Both the position numbers and the translations under genes were made by a program. A model generated the notes under the pieces. The model made no database searches. It was not told the DNA's origin and was given only the letters and a program-made list of their open reading frames with translations. This document shows, piece after piece, positions 41,387 to 48,824 of a stretch of 64,000 nt of DNA. The DNA comes from Magnetospirillum sp902729445 (lineage in GTDB: Bacteria; Pseudomonadota; Alphaproteobacteria; Rhodospirillales; Magnetospirillaceae), in the NCBI RefSeq assembly GCF_902729445.1, contig NZ_CACVCE010000045.1:124001-188000 (forward strand). The letters run 5' to 3'. The first letter of the stretch is position 1; each line of letters begins with the position of its first letter.

Positions 41387-42390
41387 ACCGGGCCCGGCGC
41401 CGTCTGCTGCTGGCCATCCTGGCCCTGGTCGGGCTGGGCGGCTTGACGGTGGTGGCCGACCAGGCCGGGCTGGACATCCTGGGGCCGGGCAAGGTCGATC
41501 ACATCCGCCTGGCCGCCTATGACGGCGATGTCGGGGCGTTGGAATGGATCGCCCGCGACAAGGGGTTTTTCCGCAAGGTCGGGCTCGAGGTCGATATGAA
41601 GGCCTATCCGTCGGGCAATGCCGCGATGGAAGCCCTGCGGGCCGGCGAGGTCGATATCGCCACCGCCGCCGATCTGGTGGTGGCCAAGCGCAGCTTCACC
41701 GAGCGGGACCTGCGCATCCTGGCCGACATCTGCCGATACTGGAACAAGGGCCTGGTGGCCCGGCGCGATCGCAACATCCTGGTTCCCGGCGATCTTCGCG
41801 GCAAGCGCATCGGCGTTCCGGCCACCTCGTCGGCCGAACATAACCTGATGGTGTTTCTGGCGCTGCAGGGCCTGTCGGTGCGCGACGTGACCATCGTCGA
41901 CCTGGCGCCCAAGCCGCTGGTCGAGGCGGTGACCGCCGGCCAGATCGACGCCGCCATCGTGTGGCAACCCCACGTGACGGCCATCGAGAAGGCGCTGGGC
42001 CCCAACGCGGTGCGGCTGATGGATGGCGGCACCGAGGCGCACCTGCTGCTGGTGACCCGCGAGGCCGAGATCGCGCCGCGGCCGGACGCCATTCGCAAGC
42101 TGCTGAAAGGGCTGATCCTGGCCGAGCAATGGGTGCGGGCCAATCCCGATGAGGCCAAGGCCTATCTGGCCCAGCGCTTCGCCCTTGATCGGGCCTATCT
42201 CGACATTTTGTGGCCGCGCATGCAATTGGCGGTCAGCCTGCCGCAGGAAATCCTCGAGGCCATGGATAGCGAGGCGCGCTGGCTGGCCCAGGCCGACACC
42301 AAGGGCACGCGCCCGACCTTCGCCGACACCATCCACCCCGAGCCGTTGCGGGCGGTCAAGCCGGACGCAGTCGGCATCTTCACGCGATAG
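41383..42390 (+). CDS. ABC-type substrate-binding protein (NMT1/SsuA/ThiY-like)
   Basis: 335 residues with an N-terminal signal anchor (RRRLLLAILALVGLGGLTVVA) and the periplasmic binding fold type 2: IRLAAYDGDVGALEWIARDKGFF, GEVDIATAADLVVAK, LRGKRIGVPATSSAEHNLMVF and IDAAIVWQPHVTAIEKALG. The family binds sulphonates, nitrate, pyrimidines or similar. No permease or ATPase gene follows; instead a sensor kinase does, so it may pass ligand information to that kinase rather than to a transporter. There is a four-base overlap with the gene before. Confidence 0.85.
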   Translation: MNRARRRLLLAILALVGLGGLTVVADQAGLDILGPGKVDHIRLAAYDGDVGALEWIARDKGFFRKVGLEVDMKAYPSGNAAMEALRAGEVDIATAADLVVAKRSFTERDLRILADICRYWNKGLVARRDRNILVPGDLRGKRIGVPATSSAEHNLMVFLALQGLSVRDVTIVDLAPKPLVEAVTAGQIDAAIVWQPHVTAIEKALGPNAVRLMDGGTEAHLLLVTREAEIAPRPDAIRKLLKGLILAEQWVRANPDEAKAYLAQRFALDRAYLDILWPRMQLAVSLPQEILEAMDSEARWLAQADTKGTRPTFADTIHPEPLRAVKPDAVGIFTR

Positions 42391-42399
42391 GTCGGGTCA

Positions 42400-44241
42400 G
42401 TGGATATCAAGCTCGGCTTCCGACTGGTCCTGCTGATCGGGGCTTTCCTGACCGCGCTGGCCATCGCTGCCTTCGCCTATAGCCAGCAGGCCTTTTTCGC
42501 CGACACCTCGCGCAGCGAACAGCTTGACCGCGTCGTCACCGAGGGGGTCCAGCTGGTCCAGCTGACTCACGAGATCCTGCTGTACGGCGAACCCCGCGCC
42601 GTCCAGCAATGGCACCGCCAGGTCGAGGAAGTGGCCGAGGCGATGAAGCCGGTTCGCCTGGCCGCCGATTCGCCGGTCGCACCGATGATCGACGCGCTGT
42701 CCTATCGCTTCAGCGCGCTCCATCCGCTGCTGGACCGCCTGAGCGAGGCGCGCGGCAACGGCAACGACACCCATGTCACCTCGATCCTGCGCTCGCAATT
42801 GTTCCAGGAATCCACCCAGCTGCAGGCGTCGCTGCGCGAGATCAAGGCGGCGTCCGATCGTATCGCGCGCCATGCCTATGATTCCGCCAAGGAACGCCAA
42901 TTGGCCATCTTCGGTCTGTTCAGCGCGGCGATGATCCTGTTCGTCGGCCTGGTGTTCGTGCGCTTCCACACAGTCATCCTGACCCCGCTCGAGGGTCTGG
43001 AGACCACCATCGAAAACCTGCGCCGGGGCGTGCCGGCCCGCGCCGACGTGGCCGACGACAACGAGATCGGCACCATTTGCGCCACTTTCAACCAATTGCT
43101 GGACCAGCAGGAAGCCGGACGCGTCGAGCTGGAATCCTTGGCCGAACGGTTCCGCACGGTGTTCGAGCAGGCCGCGGTGGGCATGGCGATGGTCGCCCCA
43201 GACGGGACCTGGCTGGACGTCAACCATTGCCTGAGCGACATCCTGGGCTACGACCATGATTCGCTGGTCGCCGGCGGCTATCCGTTGTTCACCGTCGATC
43301 CCGCCCAGCGGCCCGACACCCTGGCCGCCCGCGCGATCCTGGCCGGCGATTGTGCCAGCCGATCGTGGGAAATCGCCTATCGTCATCAAAACGGCGAGAC
43401 GGTCATCGCCCGCGTCACCACCGCCCTGGCGCGCGATTCGGCGGGGCGTGCCCTTTATTTCATCACGGTGTTCGAAGACGTCACCGCCCGCAAGCTGGCC
43501 GAGACGCAATTGCGCGAGGGCAATCGCCGCCTCGAGGACCAGGCCCGCATCCTGCAGCGCGCCAACGCCGATCTGCAAAGCTTCGCCTGGGTCGCCTCGC
43601 ACGATCTGCGCGAGCCGCTTCGGACCATCAGCATGTATATCGACCTGATCGAGCGCCGCCTGGGTCCCGACATCGACGGCGACCTCAGGGAATTCATGAA
43701 CTACACCATTCTTGGCGCCCGGCGGATGTACGCCCTGATCGGCGGCCTGCTGGACTATGCCCGCATCGGCTCGGCCGACAGCGGCTTCGAAGACGTTGCC
43801 TTTTCCAAGGTGATCGACGAGGCGCAACAAAACCTGGCCCGCTCGCTCAAGGATGCCGGCGCCACCGTGACGCCGGACCCCGCGATGCCGACGGTGACGG
43901 GGGTCGAGGCCGAGCTGATCATGGTGGTCCAGAACCTGCTGGAGAACGCCATCAAGTTCCGTGATCCGGCCCGACCCTTGACCATCGCCATCACCTGCAC
44001 CGACAATGGCCCCGAATGGCGCTTCACCGTCGCCGACAACGGCATCGGTTTCGAGCAGGCCTATGCCGAGCGTATTTTCGGCATCTTCCAGCGCGTCGTC
44101 GATCCCGAGGACTATGAAGGGGTCGGCGTCGGTCTGGCGTTGGCCAAGAAGATCATCGACTATCATGGCGGCCGCATCTGGGCCGAGGGCCGCCCCGGGG
44201 TGGGCTGCTCCATCGCCTTCACCTTGCCGAAATCCCGCTGA
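42400..44241 (+). CDS. membrane sensor histidine kinase with PAS domain
   Basis: 613 residues from a GTG at 42400, nine bases after the binding-protein stop. Order: membrane helix (about 8-27), periplasmic four-helix-type sensor (30-165), second helix (168-189), HAMP linker, PAS domain (about 245-370, VGMAMVAPDGTWLDVNH), HisKA with H401 in FAWVASHDLREPLR, then N box NLLENAIKFR, G1 VADNGIGFE and G2 GVGVGLALAKKI. The periplasmic region could contact the substrate-binding protein encoded just upstream. No response regulator gene is adjacent. The FAWVASHDL type of HisKA is shared with the c-haem kinase at 22.6 kb. Confidence 0.9.
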   Translation: MDIKLGFRLVLLIGAFLTALAIAAFAYSQQAFFADTSRSEQLDRVVTEGVQLVQLTHEILLYGEPRAVQQWHRQVEEVAEAMKPVRLAADSPVAPMIDALSYRFSALHPLLDRLSEARGNGNDTHVTSILRSQLFQESTQLQASLREIKAASDRIARHAYDSAKERQLAIFGLFSAAMILFVGLVFVRFHTVILTPLEGLETTIENLRRGVPARADVADDNEIGTICATFNQLLDQQEAGRVELESLAERFRTVFEQAAVGMAMVAPDGTWLDVNHCLSDILGYDHDSLVAGGYPLFTVDPAQRPDTLAARAILAGDCASRSWEIAYRHQNGETVIARVTTALARDSAGRALYFITVFEDVTARKLAETQLREGNRRLEDQARILQRANADLQSFAWVASHDLREPLRTISMYIDLIERRLGPDIDGDLREFMNYTILGARRMYALIGGLLDYARIGSADSGFEDVAFSKVIDEAQQNLARSLKDAGATVTPDPAMPTVTGVEAELIMVVQNLLENAIKFRDPARPLTIAITCTDNGPEWRFTVADNGIGFEQAYAERIFGIFQRVVDPEDYEGVGVGLALAKKIIDYHGGRIWAEGRPGVGCSIAFTLPKSR

Positions 44242-44256
44242 TCCCAGGAGCCGCCG

Positions 44257-44634
44257 ATGTCCGATTCCTCCCGCGACCGGGGCCTGCGCAATCGCCGCGA
44301 AATTCTGGGCGACGCCCATGCCGACCGGGTGGCCGGCTCGCTGGACGGCTGGTCCGAACCGTTCCAGGATCTGATGGTGCGCTATGGCTGGGGCGAGGTC
44401 TGGGGCCGGCCCGAGCTGGACCGGCGCACCCGCTCGCTGGTCACCGTGGCGATGCTGATCGCGCTGAACCGGCCGCATGCCCTGAAGCTGCATCTGGCCG
44501 GCGCCATCAAGAACGGCGCCACCCCGGCCGAGCTGCGCGAGGTCTTGCTGCAGGCCGCGCTTTATTGCGGCGCCCCCGCCGCCGAAGAGGCCATTCGCCT
44601 GGCGCGCGAGGCCTTGCCCGATGCTTTCGGCTGA
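44257..44634 (+). CDS. carboxymuconolactone decarboxylase (PcaC) family protein
   Basis: 125 residues, all helical, ending with HALKLHLAGAIKNGATPAELREVLLQAALYCGAPAAEEAIRLA, which is the PcaC-type core rather than the AhpD type because the CxxC is absent. In the beta-ketoadipate pathway PcaC decarboxylates gamma-carboxymuconolactone. It follows the sensor kinase by 15 bases and closes an operon whose first gene also resembles an aromatic-degradation enzyme, but there are no ring-cleavage genes around, so catalysis of that step is uncertain. Confidence 0.83.
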   Translation: MSDSSRDRGLRNRREILGDAHADRVAGSLDGWSEPFQDLMVRYGWGEVWGRPELDRRTRSLVTVAMLIALNRPHALKLHLAGAIKNGATPAELREVLLQAALYCGAPAAEEAIRLAREALPDAFG

Positions 44635-44642
44635 AACAGATC

Positions 44643-44654
44643 GGTAACATTACC
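44643..44654. promoter_or_regulatory. short palindrome upstream of the SulP gene
   Basis: GGTAA-CA-TTACC, a perfect five-base-arm inverted repeat about 70 bases before the transporter start. A regulator site is possible but short. Confidence 0.3.
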
Positions 44655-44688
44655 TAGAAAGTTGGTGTAGCCTGATCCGGGATGGAAA

Positions 44689-44707
44689 GCCCGCCGTCAA
44701 GGCGGGC
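44689..44707 (+). promoter_or_regulatory. hairpin in front of the SulP ribosome-binding site
   Basis: GCCCGCC / GGCGGGC with a five-base loop, directly followed by GGGGAGGGG and the ATG at 44722. It has no T-run and may influence translation. Confidence 0.4.
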
Positions 44708-44721
44708 GGGGAGGGGCTGCC

Positions 44722-46923
44722 ATGAAGTCCTGGAAGTCGGAAAACCTGCTGGGTGACGTGTGGGGCGGGACCGCCGCCATGTTGGTGGCCCTGCCGTCGG
44801 CCATCGCCTTCGGCGTCACCATCTATTCGGTGCTGGGCGCCCAGTACGGGGCGCAGGGCGCGGTGGCCGGCATCCTGGGCACCGTGGCGCTGGGTCTGCT
44901 GGCACCTTTGTTCGGCGGCACCAACCGGCTGATCAGCGCGCCGTGCGCCCCGGCGGCGGCGGTCCTCGGCGCCTTCGCCATCGACCATATGAGCCGCGGC
45001 GGCAGCCCCGAGCTGGGCCTGTTGCTGCTGGCGCTGATGGGCCTGATGGCCGGCGGCCTGCAGCTGCTGATGGGCGCCCTCAGCCTGGGCCGCCTGATCA
45101 AGTACATGCCCTATCCGGTGGTCAGCGGGTACCTCAGCGGCGTCGGCATGATCATCATCGCCAGCCAGCTGCCGCGCTTTCTGGGCCTGCCCAAGGGCAC
45201 CGGCTTCTGGGGGGCGTTGGGCGCGCCCGAGATGTGGCGCTGGCAGGGCATGGTGGTCGGCGGCGCCACCATCGCCGTCATGCTGACCGCGCCGAAGATC
45301 ACCAAGAAAGTGCCGGCCCCGGTCCTGGGTCTGGCGGCCGGCATCGCCACCTATCTGACGCTGGGTCTGGCCGATCCGGCGCTCTTGACCCTCGAGGGCA
45401 ACAAGTTCGTGGTCGGCGCCCTGGGCGGCGGCGAGGGCGGCGGGCTGATCGAATCCTTCGCCGACCGCTGGAACGCCCTGGGACAATTGGGCTTCAACGC
45501 GCTGCGCGACCTGGTGCTGCCGGCCTTGACCCTGGCGGTGCTGCTGTCCATCGACACCTTGAAGACCTGCGTGGTGCTGGACGCCCTGACCCGGACCCGC
45601 CACGATTCCAACCGCGAGCTTCTGGGCCAGGGCCTGGGCAATCTGGCCGCCGCCGCCCTGGGCGGCGTGCCCGGCGCCGGCACCATGGGTGCGACCCTGG
45701 TCAACATGTCGAGCGGTGCTACCACCAAGCTGTCCGGCCTGGTCGAGGGAATCGCCGCCCTGATCGCCTTCGTGTTGCTGGCCAACCTGATCAGCTGGGT
45801 GCCGGTGGCGTCGCTGTCGGGCATCTTGCTGGTGATCGGCGTCAGGATGATCGACTGGCACAGCCTGGGCTTTTTGAAGCACCGCGCCACGGTGCTGGAT
45901 TTCGCGGTGATCGCGGCGGTGATCGCCTGCGCGCTGACCATCAGCCTGATCGTCGCCTCGGGCGTCGGCGTGGTGCTGGCGGTGCTTTTGTTCATTCGCG
46001 AACAGGTGCATGGCTCGGTGGTCCGCGCCATCGTTTCCGGCGACCAGACTTTCTCGAAGCGGGTCCGGGTCCAGGCGGAACGCGACATCCTGACCGAAAA
46101 GGGCGGCCAGACCGCCATCGTCGAGCTGCAGGGCAGCCTGTTCTTCGGCACCACCAGCCAGCTTTACCACGCGCTGGAGGCCGATCTGAAACGGCGCAAA
46201 TACCTGATTCTCGACATGCGCCGGGTCCAGGCGGTGGACATCACCGCCGCCCACATGCTGGATCAGATCAAGGACATGCTGGGCGAGCGCGGCGGCATGC
46301 TGATCTTCTCGCGCATCCCCAAGCATGTGCCGTCGGGCAAGGATATGGAGGATTATTTCGACCAGGTCGGGCTGGTGCATTCCAGTCACAAGGTGCGCGC
46401 CTTCGCCGAACTGAACGAGGCGATGGAATGGGTCGAGGACCAGCTGATCGCCGAGGCGGCGCTGGCCCGGAACGACGAAATTCCGCTGGAATTGTTCGAG
46501 ATCGAGCTGTTCGCCGACCGCAAGCGCGAGACCTTGGCCGAGCTCGAGGCCCAGATGGAGAAACGCCACATCGCGGCCGGCGCGGTGATCTTCTCGATCG
46601 GCGACCATGGCGACGAGCTTTACCTGATCCGCAAGGGATCGGTGCGCATCGTCCTGCCGGTGGGCCAGGGCCAGATCCATCACCTCGCCACCTTCGGGCG
46701 CGGCGCCTTTTTCGGCGAGATGGCCTTCCTGGACGGCGAGGCCCGCTCGGCCAACGCCGTCGCCTTCAGCGACGTCGATCTTTACGTGCTGTCACGCCGG
46801 CAGTTCGACGCCTTCACCGACAGCCACAAGAAGATCGCGCTCAACATGATGGAAGGCCTGGCCAGCGTGCTGGCCGCCCGCCTGCGCTATACCAACGCCG
46901 AGCTGCGCGCCCTGCAGGCGTGA
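44722..46923 (+). CDS. SulP-family anion transporter fused to STAS and cyclic-nucleotide-binding domains
   Basis: 733 residues. The membrane part (about 1-425) has the SulP pattern (LVALPSAIAFGV, APCAPAAAVLGAF, VPGAGTMGATLVNMSSGA). A STAS domain (about 440-560; GSLFFGTTSQLYHAL, LILDMRRVQAVDITAAHML) follows, then a Crp-type cyclic-nucleotide domain (about 600-725; GAVIFSIGDHGDELYLIRKG and FGEMAFLDGEARSANAVA with the phosphate-binding RSA). The transported anion, such as bicarbonate or sulphate, cannot be told. The C-terminal domain suggests gating by cAMP or cGMP. It ends directly against the convergent helicase gene. Confidence 0.92.
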   Translation: MKSWKSENLLGDVWGGTAAMLVALPSAIAFGVTIYSVLGAQYGAQGAVAGILGTVALGLLAPLFGGTNRLISAPCAPAAAVLGAFAIDHMSRGGSPELGLLLLALMGLMAGGLQLLMGALSLGRLIKYMPYPVVSGYLSGVGMIIIASQLPRFLGLPKGTGFWGALGAPEMWRWQGMVVGGATIAVMLTAPKITKKVPAPVLGLAAGIATYLTLGLADPALLTLEGNKFVVGALGGGEGGGLIESFADRWNALGQLGFNALRDLVLPALTLAVLLSIDTLKTCVVLDALTRTRHDSNRELLGQGLGNLAAAALGGVPGAGTMGATLVNMSSGATTKLSGLVEGIAALIAFVLLANLISWVPVASLSGILLVIGVRMIDWHSLGFLKHRATVLDFAVIAAVIACALTISLIVASGVGVVLAVLLFIREQVHGSVVRAIVSGDQTFSKRVRVQAERDILTEKGGQTAIVELQGSLFFGTTSQLYHALEADLKRRKYLILDMRRVQAVDITAAHMLDQIKDMLGERGGMLIFSRIPKHVPSGKDMEDYFDQVGLVHSSHKVRAFAELNEAMEWVEDQLIAEAALARNDEIPLELFEIELFADRKRETLAELEAQMEKRHIAAGAVIFSIGDHGDELYLIRKGSVRIVLPVGQGQIHHLATFGRGAFFGEMAFLDGEARSANAVAFSDVDLYVLSRRQFDAFTDSHKKIALNMMEGLASVLAARLRYTNAELRALQA

Positions 46924-48684
46924 TCAGCGCTTCTTTTTGGGCCCGCCGTCCTTGGCCTTCCACGGCGTCTTGATGAAGCCGCCCGGCTTCTTGCCCTCGG
47001 GCCGCGCGCCCTCGGGCCGGGCTTTGCGCGGGCCGTGGGGCTCACGCGGCGGCGGCGGGCCGCCGGCGCCCTGGTTGTCGGCCAGTTCGATGCGGACGTC
47101 GGTGCGGTCGGCATGGGCCAATGCCGCGCGGAAACGGTCGGCGGCGGCGGCCTCGATCTCGAAGCGGGTGTCGCGCTCGAAGATGCGGATGGCGCCGATC
47201 TCGGCCTTGGTGATCTTGCCCTGGCGGCAGATCAGCGGGATCAGCCAGCGCGGATCGGCGTTCTTCTGGCGCCCGACATTCAGCCGGAACCATACGCCGC
47301 CGCCTTCCAGCTGCGGCGGGCGTTCGCCGCGGGGCGCGCGTTCCGGCCGCTCGCCCATGGGGGCCGGGCCCGAGCCGGGGTCGAACACTTCCTCGGCGGC
47401 CGGCAGGTGGGCGCGGTACATCTTGACCAAAGCCGCCGCGATCGCCTCGGGCGGGCGCTCGGCCCGCAGGGCGGTGGCCATGGCCAGGTCGGCCTCGTCG
47501 GGCTCTTCCGTCAGCAGCGGATGTTTCAGCAGCCGTTCCTGGTCCAGCTGCAGGATTTCGTCGGCGGCGGGCGCGCCGCTCCAGGTGGCGGTGACGCCGG
47601 CGGCGTTCAGCAGCCCTTCCGCCCGGCGGCGCCTGGACAGCAGCACCAGCAAAGCGCTGATGCCCTTCTTGCCGGCGCGGCCGGTGCGGCCCGATCGGTG
47701 CTGCAAGGTCTCGGCGTTTTGCGGCAATTCGGCATGGATGACCAGGCCCAGATTGGGCAGGTCGATGCCGCGCGCCGCGACATCGGTGGCGACGCACACC
47801 CGGGCGCGGCCGTCGCGCAGGGATTGAAGGGCGCGGTTGCGCTCGGCCTGGCTCATCTCGCCCGACAGGCCGACGGCGGAAAAGCCGCGTTCGAGCAGGA
47901 TCGCCTGCAGGTGGCGCACCGATTCGCGGGTGTTGCAGAACACCATGGCGGTGGGCGATTCGATATAGCGCAGGATGTTGACCACCGCATGCTCGATCTC
48001 GTTGGGGGCGACGCGCACCGCCCGATACTCGATGTCGGCATGGCCCTGCTTGCCGCCGGCGATGGCGATGCGCCAAGCATTCCTCTGATATCGTTTCGCC
48101 ATCGCGACGATATCCTTGGGCAGCGTCGCCGAGAACAGCAACGTGCGTCGCTCGGCCGGCGTGGCCTCCAGGATGAATTCCAGGTCCTCGCGGAAGCCCA
48201 TGTCCAGCATTTCGTCGGCTTCGTCCAGCACCACCGCCTTCAAATGGCGGATGCGCAGCGCGCCGCGTTCCAGATGGTCGCGCAGACGGCCCGGCGTGCC
48301 GACCACGATGTGCACCCCTTGCGCCAGCAGACGCTGCTCGGCGCGCGGGTCCATGCCGCCGACGCAGGCGACCACCCGGGCGCCGGCCTTGGCGTACAGC
48401 CAGGTCAATTCGCGGCTGACCTGCAGGGCCAGTTCGCGGGTGGGGGCGACCACCAGGGCCAACGGGTCACCGGCCGCCCCCAGGGTCGGCATTCCGTCCA
48501 GCAAGGTGTCGGCCAGCGCCAGGCCATAGGCCACGGTCTTGCCCGATCCGGTCTGGGCCGACACCAAGAGGTCGCGGCCCTCGGCCACGGGGTCAAGCAC
48601 CGCGCCTTGCACGTCGGTCAGTTCGGTATAGGCGCGCTCGGCCAGGGCCAGGCTCAGGGGATGATCGGGGGTGAAGACGTCCAT
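46924..48684 (-). CDS. deaD: DEAD-box RNA helicase (DeaD/DbpA-like)
   Basis: 586 residues from ATG 48684. The core has Q and Walker A motifs (AQTGSGKT near 42-49), DEAD in VVLDEADEMLDMGF, SAT in LFSATLP and HRSGRTGRAGKKG. The C-terminal part has an RNA-recognition-like DbpA domain (FRLNVGRQKNADPRWLIPLICRQG) and a basic tail rich in lysine, arginine, glycine and proline. Ribosome assembly or cold-shock RNA unwinding is likely. The DeaD versus DbpA identity is not settled by sequence alone. It converges on the SulP gene with adjacent stops. Confidence 0.9.
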   Translation of the reverse strand: MDVFTPDHPLSLALAERAYTELTDVQGAVLDPVAEGRDLLVSAQTGSGKTVAYGLALADTLLDGMPTLGAAGDPLALVVAPTRELALQVSRELTWLYAKAGARVVACVGGMDPRAEQRLLAQGVHIVVGTPGRLRDHLERGALRIRHLKAVVLDEADEMLDMGFREDLEFILEATPAERRTLLFSATLPKDIVAMAKRYQRNAWRIAIAGGKQGHADIEYRAVRVAPNEIEHAVVNILRYIESPTAMVFCNTRESVRHLQAILLERGFSAVGLSGEMSQAERNRALQSLRDGRARVCVATDVAARGIDLPNLGLVIHAELPQNAETLQHRSGRTGRAGKKGISALLVLLSRRRRAEGLLNAAGVTATWSGAPAADEILQLDQERLLKHPLLTEEPDEADLAMATALRAERPPEAIAAALVKMYRAHLPAAEEVFDPGSGPAPMGERPERAPRGERPPQLEGGGVWFRLNVGRQKNADPRWLIPLICRQGKITKAEIGAIRIFERDTRFEIEAAAADRFRAALAHADRTDVRIELADNQGAGGPPPPREPHGPRKARPEGARPEGKKPGGFIKTPWKAKDGGPKKKR

Positions 48685-48750
48685 GACGGAACAATTGCTT
48701 TCATTTCGGGGGGCAAGGCGAAGCCATAACACTTTCCGCGCCGCGGGTGG

Positions 48751-48788
48751 GGAAAAAACAAGACCCCCGCCGGTTTCCCGGCGGGGGC
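48751..48788 (-). terminator. rho-independent terminator of acnB
   Basis: On the minus strand the stem CCCCCGCCGG / CCGGCGGGGG (48764-48773, 48778-48787) is followed by TCTTGTTTTTTCC. It lies 37 bases after the acnB stop. Confidence 0.9.
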
Positions 48789-48824
48789 TCAAGGCGTGAG
48801 CGCTCTTCTTATTGGTCTGTCCGG

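Noticed and set aside
42397..44493. 698-residue open frame opposite the PAS kinase
   Set aside because: Composition and lack of domains mark it as an antisense shadow of a well-supported kinase.
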